From CAKZNE01 sp963976435 (GTDB taxonomy: Bacteria; Bacteroidota; Bacteroidia; Flavobacteriales; Schleiferiaceae): a DNA stretch of 64,000 nucleotides. The notes beneath the pieces were generated by a model, which worked only from the letters and a program-made list of their open reading frames with translations, had not been told where the DNA came from and did no database searches. The stretch is from assembly GCA_963976435.1 (NCBI GenBank), contig CAXBKQ010000011.1, positions 62,001 to 126,000 on the forward strand, given 5' to 3'. This document shows positions 35,145 through 44,031 of the stretch, in pieces. The stretch's first letter is position 1. Every line of letters begins with the position of its first letter. A program made the position numbers and the translations under genes.

Positions 35145-38100
35145 TTATATTTTCTCAAGGGCTATTTGTGTTTCTATATCATCAAAAACAAGCTCAAGAC
35201 CTTCTTCAAGGTTTTCCGCCCAACTTAGTGTTTCTGCCAAGGTTTCGCTGGTAATATATTCTCGGTTTTTAAGAACGGCAATTTCTAAAAGTTCATTCTT
35301 TTTTATCTTTAGATTTATTCGGTCTGTAACCTCAAGACCTGAATCTTTTCTAAGATTTTGAATCCTATTTACCAATTCACGGGCAATGCCTTCATAACGA
35401 AGTGCCTCATCAATTGTTATATCAAGGGCAACTGTGATTCCTCCTTCACTCATTACCAACCACCCTGGAATATCTTCGGTTAGTATTTCAATGTCTTCCA
35501 AACTTATTGTTTCGGGCTTTTCATCTACTAAAATTTCATAATTACCCGAGGTTTCCAATTCCTGAATTGCTGCCTGATCCATCATATTGATTGCCGTTGC
35601 AACCAGTTTCATTTGCTTGCCAAATTTTGGTCCTAGCTTTTTAAAATCTGGTTTCACCTTTTTTACCACGATATCGGAGGCATCCAGCATAATTTCTAAT
35701 TCTTTAACATTTACCTCGGCAAGAACTATGTCGCTGATGCTTTCAATAATTTCTGCATGATGCTTGTTTAATGCAGGAACCATGATTTTTTGTAGTGGTT
35801 GTCTAACTTTTATTTTCTCCTTTTTTCTAAGGGCAAAAACCATAGAGCTAAGCCCTTGAGCTAGGCTCATTCTTTCATTTAGCCTTTCATCAATCAAACC
35901 TTCATCTGCCGCTTTTAAATAGCTTAAATGCACAGACTCTTCCTTCTGATCACTCTCAGTGGGAGTGTTTAAACTCACAAATAGCCAATCCGAGAAGAAA
36001 GGTGCAATAGGGCTCATTAGCTGGCTTACTCTTATTAAACATTCAAATAGAGTTTCATAGGCCATTTGCTTATCCAAACTCATTTCCCCTTTCCAAAATC
36101 TTCTTCTACACTGGCGAACATACCAATTAGAAAGCTCTTCATTTACAAATTCCTGAATGGCTCTTGCCGCTTTTGTAGGTTCATAATCATTAAAACTTTC
36201 GCGAACAGCTTTTATCAGCACTTGAAGTCTGGATAGAATCCAACGGTCTAGTTCGGGACGTTCCGAAATTGGACTTAAACTTTTTTCATCCCAATGAAAA
36301 CCATCAATATTGGCATAAAGGGAAAAGAAAGAATAGGTATTGTAAAGAGTACCAAAGAATTTTCTTTGCACTTCAGCTATACCTTCCAAATCGAATTTTA
36401 GGTTATCCCAAGGTTGGGCATTAGAAATCATATACCATCTCACTGGGTCTGCACCAAATTTTTCTATAGTTTCAAATGGATCAACAGCATTGCCTAGTCT
36501 TTTCGACATTTTTTGCCCGTTTTTATCCAATACCAAACCATTGGATACAACATTTTTATAGGCTACAGAATCAAAAACCATTGAGCTTATCGCATGTAAA
36601 GTATAAAACCAACCTCGGGTTTGATCTACCCCTTCTGCAATAAAGTCTGCTGGAAAGTTTTTCTTAAATGCTTCCTTATTTTCAAATGGATAGTGCAGCT
36701 GAGCATAGGGCATGGATCCTGAATCAAACCAAACATCAATGAGGTCAGATTCTCTATGCATGGCTTCTCCTTTGGAAGATGCAAGCACGATATTGTCTAC
36801 AATATTTCGGTGGATGTCAATGGCATCATAATTTGCATCGTCCATATTTCCAGGCTCAAAGTTTTGAAGGGGGTGACTTTCCATCAATCCTGCTTCAAGA
36901 GCTTCGTCACATGCCTTTTTTAATTCTTCAAGGCTTCCAAAAATTTTTCTTTCGCTGCCATCTTCTGTAGACCAAATTGGGAGTGGAATACCCCAATATC
37001 TAGACCGGCTAAGGTTCCAGTCATTTGCATTTTCCAACCAGTTTCCAAATCTTCCTTCACCAGTTGCCTTTGGCTTCCAATTGATGCTTTTATTTAATTG
37101 CACCAACTTTTCTTTTTCGGCGGTAACCTTTACAAACCAGCTATCCAATGGATAGTAGAGGATGGGTTTGTCGGTTCTCCAGCAATGTGGGTAATTATGT
37201 TGGTATTTTTCAACCTTAAAAGCTTTGTTTTCTTCTTTTAGCTTGATGGAAATCTCCACATCAATAGACTTTTCCGGAGCCTCACCATCAGCATAATATT
37301 CATTTTTCACATACTTGCCCGCTAGGTCGCCCATATGTTTGGTGAACCTTCCTTGTAAATCTACTAGAGGTACAGGGTTTTCATTATCATCCAAAACCAG
37401 CATTGGAGGCACACCTGCATCTTTGGCCACTTTGGCATCATCAGCTCCAAAAGTTGGTGCTGTATGAACAATCCCAGTACCATCTTCTGTGGTTACAAAA
37501 TCGCCAGGGATAATTCTAAAGGCCTGATCTGCATTTTCATAGGGTAAAACATAATCTAGAAGTTGCTCATATTTCAAGTCTAATAAATCAAGACCCTTAC
37601 CTTCCCAAACTTGAGTCCAGGGAATGTTTTTACCATTTTTAGGGTAGTCATCAAAAGCCAATGACTTATTTTCTTCTTTGAAGTATTTCCCCACTAGGTT
37701 TTTTGCTAAAACTACCTTTTGCCTTAAATGGGTATAGGGATTAAAACTGTCGATAAGGACATAATCAATTTTTTTACCTACTGTTAGGGCAGTGTTTGAA
37801 GGTAAAGTCCAAGGAGTAGTGGTCCAGGCCAAAAAGTACAGCCTATCTTCATCAGAAATAGCATCTCCAAAAACCGCTTTGAGTTGATTGTTTTTTATAG
37901 CTGGAAACTGAGCTATTGCCGAGGTATCTTTTACATCCCTATAACTTCCAGGCATATTAAGTTCATGCGAACTTAAACCAGTACCTGCTTTGGGAGAATA
38001 AGGTTGAATGGTATAGCCTTTATAAATAAGTTGCTTGTCCCATAATTGTTTTAGTAACCACCATACAGACTCCATATATTTGGTTTTATAGGTGATATAT

Positions 38101-38543
38101 GGATCTTCCATATCTACCCAATAACCCATTTTTTCGGTAAGGTCATTCCAAATATTGGTATAGCGCATCACTGCTTTTTTACAAGCTTCATTGTAATCCT
38201 CAACGCTAATTTTTTTACCGATATCTTCTTTGGTAATGCCCAATTCCTTTTCTACACCCAATTCTACGGGAAGTCCGTGAGTATCCCAGCCAGCTTTTCG
38301 TTCTACCTGGTATCCTTCAAGGGTTTTGAAACGACAAAAAATATCTTTAATGGCTCTTCCCATAACATGGTGAATGCCTGGTAATCCATTGGCAGATGGT
38401 GGTCCTTCATAAAAGTTATAGGCAGGTTTACCCCTTCTACTTGAAATACTTTTTCCAAATGTTCCTTCCTCTTGCCACCTTTTTAAAACCTCTTTACTAA
38501 TATCTGAGGTACTTAATTGATTATATACTGGATATTTCCGCAT
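35145..38543 (-). CDS. ileS: Isoleucyl-tRNA synthetase, type 2 (GXHH signature)
   Basis: The 1132-residue class I synthetase has the editing (CP1) domain, the KMSKR motif (Lys678-Arg682) and a long C-terminal region without the four-cysteine zinc site of ordinary bacterial IleRS. The HIGH-type motif reads PGIHHVMG, so the HXGH order is changed to GXHH (Gly56-Ile57-His58-His59). This arrangement and the length identify the eukaryote-like IleRS2 class, in which the GXHH change is reported to give extreme mupirocin resistance. It is the only ileS here. It heads the group with the DksA-like gene and lspA. Confidence 0.95.
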   Translation of the reverse strand: MRKYPVYNQLSTSDISKEVLKRWQEEGTFGKSISSRRGKPAYNFYEGPPSANGLPGIHHVMGRAIKDIFCRFKTLEGYQVERKAGWDTHGLPVELGVEKELGITKEDIGKKISVEDYNEACKKAVMRYTNIWNDLTEKMGYWVDMEDPYITYKTKYMESVWWLLKQLWDKQLIYKGYTIQPYSPKAGTGLSSHELNMPGSYRDVKDTSAIAQFPAIKNNQLKAVFGDAISDEDRLYFLAWTTTPWTLPSNTALTVGKKIDYVLIDSFNPYTHLRQKVVLAKNLVGKYFKEENKSLAFDDYPKNGKNIPWTQVWEGKGLDLLDLKYEQLLDYVLPYENADQAFRIIPGDFVTTEDGTGIVHTAPTFGADDAKVAKDAGVPPMLVLDDNENPVPLVDLQGRFTKHMGDLAGKYVKNEYYADGEAPEKSIDVEISIKLKEENKAFKVEKYQHNYPHCWRTDKPILYYPLDSWFVKVTAEKEKLVQLNKSINWKPKATGEGRFGNWLENANDWNLSRSRYWGIPLPIWSTEDGSERKIFGSLEELKKACDEALEAGLMESHPLQNFEPGNMDDANYDAIDIHRNIVDNIVLASSKGEAMHRESDLIDVWFDSGSMPYAQLHYPFENKEAFKKNFPADFIAEGVDQTRGWFYTLHAISSMVFDSVAYKNVVSNGLVLDKNGQKMSKRLGNAVDPFETIEKFGADPVRWYMISNAQPWDNLKFDLEGIAEVQRKFFGTLYNTYSFFSLYANIDGFHWDEKSLSPISERPELDRWILSRLQVLIKAVRESFNDYEPTKAARAIQEFVNEELSNWYVRQCRRRFWKGEMSLDKQMAYETLFECLIRVSQLMSPIAPFFSDWLFVSLNTPTESDQKEESVHLSYLKAADEGLIDERLNERMSLAQGLSSMVFALRKKEKIKVRQPLQKIMVPALNKHHAEIIESISDIVLAEVNVKELEIMLDASDIVVKKVKPDFKKLGPKFGKQMKLVATAINMMDQAAIQELETSGNYEILVDEKPETISLEDIEILTEDIPGWLVMSEGGITVALDITIDEALRYEGIARELVNRIQNLRKDSGLEVTDRINLKIKKNELLEIAVLKNREYITSETLAETLSWAENLEEGLELVFDDIETQIALEKI

Positions 38544-38834
38544 GCCTATTAAATCCTTATTTCCTTTTGGGATTATTTCCTTATGTTCTTGCTAAAGAAT
38601 ACGACAATAATTTATGACCTACTCTTTAGGAAGCTGCGAATTTAACAATATTCACCGTGATGAAAGGAATTGAATAGGAGCATTTTATTCCTCCAAACAA
38701 TCGTCAAAGATTCCAGTTTATGAACTGGAATGTAGCTTTTGAATTTTGAAAATCGCATTTCATGAACTTTGCCCTTTTAAACCACTTTTTGGCATGGGCA
38801 TTGAAAAGCTGGGAGTCAAATTAAAATAACAATT
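38544..38834. other. Intergenic region between ileS and the barrel gene
   Basis: The 291 nt between divergent genes hold no ORF or RNA gene that I can support. Visible items are a perfect hairpin (38710-38731), a possible -7 box (GAACTTTG, 38764-38771) and an imperfect sigma-54-like sequence (38790-38805). Confidence 0.5.
38710..38731. repeat. Perfect inverted repeat upstream of the barrel gene
   Basis: ATTCCAGTT-TATG-AACTGGAAT has 9-bp arms and a 4-nt loop. It is not followed by a T-run, so an operator or RNA structure is likelier than a terminator. Confidence 0.4.
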
Positions 38835-39413
38835 ATGAAAAATTTATTTGTAGCTGCTTTTGTATTAGGATTGGCATATAGCAGCAATGCCCAAAGTGAG
38901 GACAAGCTTAGAGAAGTAGGATTTTCATTCTCTAACCTAGACAATTTTAGCCTGGTTTATCGCTTTGGAAATGAAAGTTCCCTATGGCGGATTTCTTTAT
39001 TAAACCTTAGAGCCAACCTTCAACCGGAAAACGATCTTGGAAATAAAAATGTAAACACTAGCTTGGGATTTCGAATGGGAAAAGAATGGAGGTCGCCCAT
39101 CAGTGAAAAATTTAAATTCAGATATGGAGGAGATTTGATGACTAGCTTTAATTATTCAAATTCGAGTTTTGACGAGGACGATTTCAATAAATCAAGAAGT
39201 ATAAGAACAGGATTAATAGGAATTTTAGGATTTAACTATAGCCTTGGAAAAGGTTTGATATTTGGAGCTGAACTTTTGCCCGGAATTACCTATGCAGCAG
39301 CAGAGAATGTCAGTAGAAATGGCCCTCAAAGTGAAGAGCAAACTAGCTTTAACTCTTCCTATAATTTCAATTTAGATAATAGCCTTGAACTATCTTTGGT
39401 ATACCAATTTTAG
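38835..39413 (+). CDS. Small outer-membrane beta-barrel protein
   Basis: The 192-residue product has a signal peptide (LFVAAFVLGLAYSSNAQ) followed by amphipathic strands (FSLVYRFGNESSLWRISLLNL, FKFRYGGDLMTSFNYS) and a C-terminal LSLVYQF. It is a predicted eight-strand barrel without a recognised family. It is a single gene with a strong terminator behind it. Confidence 0.65.
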   Translation: MKNLFVAAFVLGLAYSSNAQSEDKLREVGFSFSNLDNFSLVYRFGNESSLWRISLLNLRANLQPENDLGNKNVNTSLGFRMGKEWRSPISEKFKFRYGGDLMTSFNYSNSSFDEDDFNKSRSIRTGLIGILGFNYSLGKGLIFGAELLPGITYAAAENVSRNGPQSEEQTSFNSSYNFNLDNSLELSLVYQF

Positions 39414-39432
39414 TCACTTCGAAAGTTAATTT

Positions 39433-39472
39433 AAAGGCCTTTTACTGTAAATACAGTTCAAGGCCTTTTTTA
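39433..39472 (+). terminator. Intrinsic terminator of the barrel gene
   Basis: AAAGGCCTT...ACTGT (39433-39448) pairs with ACAGT..AAGGCCTTT (39453-39469) around a 4-nt loop, with one short internal mismatch, and is followed by a T-run. It separates the barrel gene from the kinase gene. Confidence 0.8.
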
Positions 39473-39517
39473 CATTAAGGAGGTTTAGCCATATTTGTAG
39501 GGATTGAACCGAGTTTT

Positions 39518-42175
39518 ATGCTAAACCGACTTTTACACTTATTCCTGGTTTTTATTTTACCATGTTCTTTATGGGGTCAAAACCTAAGAGAAAGTCTTCA
39601 TCTAAATTTGGAGAATGGACTAAGTCAAAGTACAGTCACCTATATAGAAGAGGATATTCTTGGAAGAATCTGGATTGCCACACCGAATGGGCTTAATTTT
39701 TATAATGGCTTTGAAATTGGAAAAATTGAAGAAGTTCAGGAATACTGCATAGGTTTATACTCCCTAGATTCGAATATTTTTTGCCTTGGGAATAAGGGAA
39801 TCTTTAAAATTAACATCTATAATTTTAAAATTGAAAGAATTGAATTTAAGGAGGCTGACTTTTATAACTACACTATTGTTGAAAAAGGAATCCTTGCAAA
39901 ATCGCCAAAAAATCAGAGCTATCTCCTATTCGATTTTGATTTGAATTCCTCCACAGATTCTTCCAGTATTGCGGATGTAAATTTTAAACCAACTGATTAT
40001 ACCTTTCAAAACAGTGATGTACAGCTTCTTTCAAATCCCAATGGGGTTTTTCATATAAAGAATGAAGATTCGATAAGGATTCACAATTCTTACAGCGCAA
40101 AAATTGTTGATTATAATGAAGATAGAATTTTTGTTTCTACACATAATGGACTGCTGGAAATAAACATTCATAATAAAGTTCTCACAAGTCGAGTTCATTT
40201 TGAAAAATATAGAATTGAAAATATTTTTAAAGATAGCCAGGGGAATCTGTGGATTGCAAGCTCGGAAAATGGGCTTTTTATGCTGCATAGAAACTTGCTG
40301 ATTTCTCGTTTTGTAGAGTTGAAAGACCGTGAGGGAGATCGAATTTCATCGTGGACCTTTGAAAAAATTGCTCAGGACATATATGTCAATTCAAATGATG
40401 GATTAAAAAATATTAGCCATCCTTCAAATCAAGATTCTCTTCAAACATTAACAGAAGGAATGTCCTTATTAAGCTCCTATTCTTATCAAAAGTCTTTATT
40501 CCTGGGAACTTTAAACACTGGACTTTATTTGAATGACAGCCTAGGTTTAAGGCAAATTTTTTATAGTAATTCCAATACCTTAGAAAATACTATTATTCAG
40601 ATTTTCCCCTATAAGGATGGGATTTTAGCAAGCAGCAAAAGGTCTATGATGTTTTTTAGTTTAAATGGTGATTTAATTTGGAAGAGACCCTTTCCTTTTC
40701 AAGAATCCAAGACCTATAGCATGAATATTAGCACTTATAAAAATGGCTTTATTTGTAATAGTACCAAAGGTGTTTATATTCTAGATTCAAGTTTAAAAGT
40801 ACTTAAATACCCAAGGAGCCATAGACCGATTATGAGTATGTCTTCTGGAAAGGAAGATGCCTGGATAGCAAGTTTAGGAGAAGGCTTATTTCAATTAAAA
40901 AACGACAAATTATCAAAAGTAGAATTCCAAGATTACCACCTTCATTCTGTTTTCCAAAGAAATTCTAAAGAATTATGGATTGGATCCAGCACTGCCGTTT
41001 ATAAGAAGCGCGATAAGCTAGTGCAGCGCTTTGGTTTTGAAAATGGCTTTCCTATCAAAGAATACAATCAAGGTGGTTTTTATTTTGACTCCCTTTTTTA
41101 CTATTCCGGTGTAGGTGGTGTTTTTGTTTTTCACCCTGATAGTGTGAGTTTGTCGAGTAAGCAACCAAAGATTATTTTGAAATACAAAAACAAAATTTTA
41201 AATATTAACAAGCCTTTAGAACTGGATTTTGATCAATCTGAAATCCTACTAAAAATGGAAAAAATTCATTTGCTGGATAAGGAAAATTTTGAGTATTATT
41301 TCGAATTTAATGGCCAAGAAATTAGTCCTACAAAAGATGGGAATTTGGACTTATCCCTAGAATATGGGCTGGGAGAATTTAGCTATCATATTAAAAATAG
41401 ATCCCTCCAAACCAAAAATATCTATAGCTTAAAAATAAACCGGAAACTTCCTTTTTGGAAAGAACTATGGTTTAAGATTGTGTTCCTTCTTTTTATGGCA
41501 CTAGTTCTTCTTGGGCTTTTTAGTTTATGGAGATTTGTGAAGACAAAAAAAATGCTGAATGCTCAAAAAGAGGAGCATCGTTTAAGTCAGGAGAGATTGC
41601 GGATTTCCCAAGATCTTCACGATAATATAGGGGCTAGGATTAGCCATATTATTTCCTCACTGGATATGGAAATGTTTAAATGGAAAGGAAGTGAAAAGCC
41701 TAGAGGCCTTGAAAATATTAATGCCTTTGCTAGGCAAACGATGACGCAACTAAGGGAAACCATTTGGATGGTTAGCGATAAGTCCATTTTTTATAGTGAA
41801 TTGTTGGTTAGAGTGCAGCAATATGTTCTACAAATTGATGGGCTTAGCAAAGAGGAAATTATTTTTATTCAAACAGAAATTGAGGATTTTGAATTGGGTC
41901 CAATACAAACAATTAATTTTTATAGAATTGTTCAAGAGTCCATTAACAATGCTTTGAAATACTCAAATGCGGATAGAATTATTATTACAGCAGGAATGGA
42001 TGAAGCAGCAAAATTGAGGATTTCCGTGGAGGATAATGGTAGGGGATTTGATCCGGAAAATGCAAAAAGAGGTAGTGGATTAATGGGAATGAAAAAAAGG
42101 GCAGAAGAAGTAAAGGCCCAATTAAAAATTGAAAGCTCATCATCTGGAACAAGTGTAATTTTATCCTTAGAATAA
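39518..42175 (+). CDS. Sensor histidine kinase with two-component-propeller (Reg_prop) sensor, HisKA_3 type
   Basis: The 885-residue protein has a signal peptide (HLFLVFILPCSLWGQ), a long extracytoplasmic region opening with LENGLSQSTVTYIEEDILGRIWIATPNGL-like Reg_prop repeats (recurring near NLWIASSENGLF and ELWIGSSTAVY), a Y_Y_Y-like domain (about 540-640), one membrane helix (FKIVFLLFMALVLLGLFSLW) and a kinase core. The phosphoacceptor is His701 in ISQDLHDNIGARISH; the ATPase has NNALKYSNA and VEDNGRGFDP. It senses a periplasmic signal and phosphorylates the regulator encoded 56 nt downstream. Ligand unknown. Confidence 0.9.
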   Translation: MLNRLLHLFLVFILPCSLWGQNLRESLHLNLENGLSQSTVTYIEEDILGRIWIATPNGLNFYNGFEIGKIEEVQEYCIGLYSLDSNIFCLGNKGIFKINIYNFKIERIEFKEADFYNYTIVEKGILAKSPKNQSYLLFDFDLNSSTDSSSIADVNFKPTDYTFQNSDVQLLSNPNGVFHIKNEDSIRIHNSYSAKIVDYNEDRIFVSTHNGLLEINIHNKVLTSRVHFEKYRIENIFKDSQGNLWIASSENGLFMLHRNLLISRFVELKDREGDRISSWTFEKIAQDIYVNSNDGLKNISHPSNQDSLQTLTEGMSLLSSYSYQKSLFLGTLNTGLYLNDSLGLRQIFYSNSNTLENTIIQIFPYKDGILASSKRSMMFFSLNGDLIWKRPFPFQESKTYSMNISTYKNGFICNSTKGVYILDSSLKVLKYPRSHRPIMSMSSGKEDAWIASLGEGLFQLKNDKLSKVEFQDYHLHSVFQRNSKELWIGSSTAVYKKRDKLVQRFGFENGFPIKEYNQGGFYFDSLFYYSGVGGVFVFHPDSVSLSSKQPKIILKYKNKILNINKPLELDFDQSEILLKMEKIHLLDKENFEYYFEFNGQEISPTKDGNLDLSLEYGLGEFSYHIKNRSLQTKNIYSLKINRKLPFWKELWFKIVFLLFMALVLLGLFSLWRFVKTKKMLNAQKEEHRLSQERLRISQDLHDNIGARISHIISSLDMEMFKWKGSEKPRGLENINAFARQTMTQLRETIWMVSDKSIFYSELLVRVQQYVLQIDGLSKEEIIFIQTEIEDFELGPIQTINFYRIVQESINNALKYSNADRIIITAGMDEAAKLRISVEDNGRGFDPENAKRGSGLMGMKKRAEEVKAQLKIESSSSGTSVILSLE

Positions 42176-42185
42176 GGTATTAGGA

Positions 42186-42200
42186 CATTTGCCCTATTGA
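42186..42200 (+). repeat. 15-nt promoter element, copy 1 (upstream of the response regulator gene)
   Basis: CATTTGCCCTATTGA recurs exactly at 42884-42898. Its TTG (42197-42199) lies 24 nt before TTTG at 42224-42227, as in copy 2, so it spans a possible -33 region. The TTTG is only 4 nt from the ATG at 42232. Confidence 0.5.
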
Positions 42201-42231
42201 AAAAAATTCACATTTATTGGTTATTTGAATA

Positions 42232-42873
42232 ATGATAAAAATTGCAGTAGCAGAAGACAATAGCTTTCTCGCCCAATCCTTAATAAACAAACTGGGGCTC
42301 TTTGATGATTTTAAAGTTAAATTCCACGCTATTGATGGGGAGGATTTATTGGCAAACTTGGAAGTGAATTCCAATCTAGATGTTATTCTGATGGATATAC
42401 AAATGCCAAACTTAAATGGCATAGAGGCTACTCAACAAGTATCTCAAAAATACCCCCATATAAAAATAATAATGCTTACCGTAATAGACGATGAGCAATC
42501 TATTTATGAATCTATAAAATCTGGGGCAATTGGCTACTTATTAAAAGAAAGTAGCCCTCAAGAGGTGTTTGATAGTATCCACGAAATCATGAATGGAGGT
42601 GCTCCAATGTCGCCCGAAATAGCAAGAAAAGCATTAAGAATTATAAAAAACCCAGAATCCTTACAGGAAGAAGCCATGGATTTTAATTTATCGACTAGGG
42701 AAACAGATGTTCTTAATCAGTTGTGCAGTGGTTTAAATTATCAACAAATTGCCTCAAATCTTATAATTAGCCCTAATACCGTTCGTAGGCATATGGAAAA
42801 TATCTACAAGAAAATGGAGGTAAAGAATAAAGCGGAACTTGTTCAAAAGGCCTATAAATACCGACTAATTTAA
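42232..42873 (+). CDS. LuxR/NarL-type response regulator
   Basis: The 213-residue protein has a receiver domain with Asp55 as phosphorylation site (VILMDIQMPNLNG), the conserved Thr (IIMLTV) and Lys (YLLKESSP), and a C-terminal LuxR helix-turn-helix (LSTRETDVLNQLCSGLNYQQIA...SPNTVRRHMENIYKKM). It is the partner of the upstream HisKA_3 kinase. The same 15-nt element precedes this gene and the next one, suggesting autoregulation and control of the downstream secreted proteins. Confidence 0.93.
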   Translation: MIKIAVAEDNSFLAQSLINKLGLFDDFKVKFHAIDGEDLLANLEVNSNLDVILMDIQMPNLNGIEATQQVSQKYPHIKIIMLTVIDDEQSIYESIKSGAIGYLLKESSPQEVFDSIHEIMNGGAPMSPEIARKALRIIKNPESLQEEAMDFNLSTRETDVLNQLCSGLNYQQIASNLIISPNTVRRHMENIYKKMEVKNKAELVQKAYKYRLI

Positions 42874-42883
42874 TAGTTTGGGG

Positions 42884-42898
42884 CATTTGCCCTATTGA
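42884..42898 (+). repeat. 15-nt promoter element, copy 2 (upstream of the secreted-protein operon)
   Basis: An identical CATTTGCCCTATTGA; here its left part also makes GGGC-ATTT-GCCC. TTG (42895-42897) is 24 nt before TTTG (42922-42925, in CTACTTTG), the same spacing as copy 1. ATG 42958 lies 32 nt further on. Confidence 0.5.
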
Positions 42899-42957
42899 TT
42901 TTCCATGGGATAGCTAGCTACTTTGTATCCTAATAATTTCACTAAAAACATTGTGCT

Positions 42958-44025
42958 ATGAAAGGAAAATCTATCTGGAGAATTTGCTCATTATTATTCA
43001 TTTTTGGTTTCAGTCTAAACCCCTTGTTGGGACAACAGGTTGGAGAAATTAAATTAAAGGAAAGTGGCTTTAAGGGAAAAAAATTCAATGATGCCAATAA
43101 AAGAATTTTCCTTCAGTACTTCTATGTAAATTTTCAATTGATGTATAATGAATCCGAAACCGCTAAAGGAGGCAGGGAAGTAGGAGGAGGTTACCGCGGT
43201 GATGCCTCAGCATCTTTAAGTTTGGCAGTTCAGGGAGTGGAACTAGAAAGGTTGCAAAGAATTACGGATTCCTGCTATTCCAATTACGTACAGCAACTAA
43301 AAGCTAAAGGCATTGAAATAATAAACCCCGATGAACTAAAGGCTCATTCCTATTTTGAAAACTGGGAGATTGTAGAAGGAGGAAAAGCCAGTGCAGCGGA
43401 TATTCCCGGATATATTTCTGTAAGCCCAAGTGGATTTAGATTTTTTGTTCCCAAAGTGGATGAAAACGGCAATGCCATGGCCAAGGCCAGTATGTTTGAT
43501 TTAGCAGGAATGAGTCTGTCTAAAGAATTAGAGGGAATGATTGTGGCCAGAGTAGGATTCACTGTTCCTTTCGCACGAGGAGCGGAAAGTACTGGGAGTA
43601 AAGCACTAACAAAAACCTTTGGTGGAGTGGCTAAGGTAGTGGTGAAACCAGATTTGCGCATATCTCCAAATGAAACCTATATACCAAAAGGAGATTTTAA
43701 AAAACCAAAATACTCTGGAAGCGAAATGTCTTTTGCTTTTAAGAAAAGCCTAAAATATCAAGCTTTATTTCAGGCAAGACCAAAAAAAGAAATCCAAATT
43801 GAAGGAGTCTTCGAAGAGAAAAAATACAAGTCTGTTCAGTCTGGAAACCAAGATTTATGGGGTACTGAAGTAGGAGCTTTAGAAGTATTTTCAGTACAAG
43901 ACGAAAGCCTAGAATCTATACAAGCCATAAAATGTGAAGGGGAAATTTATGAAAAAGGGGTAGAAGAAGCACTGCAGTCTTTTATCAATATGGCCCTCGA
44001 AGAATTTTTAGAAAATCTAAAATAA
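42958..44025 (+). CDS. Secreted protein of unknown function
   Basis: I do not recognise this 355-residue protein. It has a signal peptide (SLLFIFGFSLNPLLGQQ). The mature part is rich in Lys, Gly and Ser, with a region GGREVGGGYRGDASASLSLAV, two cysteines and no membrane helix or T9SS tail. It looks like a soluble periplasmic or exported single-domain protein. The T9SS propeller gene starts 6 nt later, so the two are co-transcribed, and the promoter shares an element with the response regulator gene. Confidence 0.6.
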   Translation: MKGKSIWRICSLLFIFGFSLNPLLGQQVGEIKLKESGFKGKKFNDANKRIFLQYFYVNFQLMYNESETAKGGREVGGGYRGDASASLSLAVQGVELERLQRITDSCYSNYVQQLKAKGIEIINPDELKAHSYFENWEIVEGGKASAADIPGYISVSPSGFRFFVPKVDENGNAMAKASMFDLAGMSLSKELEGMIVARVGFTVPFARGAESTGSKALTKTFGGVAKVVVKPDLRISPNETYIPKGDFKKPKYSGSEMSFAFKKSLKYQALFQARPKKEIQIEGVFEEKKYKSVQSGNQDLWGTEVGALEVFSVQDESLESIQAIKCEGEIYEKGVEEALQSFINMALEEFLENLK

Positions 44026-44031
44026 AACATC

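Noticed and set aside
38790..38805. Sigma-54-like sequence TGGCATG-N4-TTGAA before the barrel gene; a similar one at 47745-47759
   Set aside because: The critical GC at -12 is GA in both, and no enhancer-binding activator is present; a chance match is likely.
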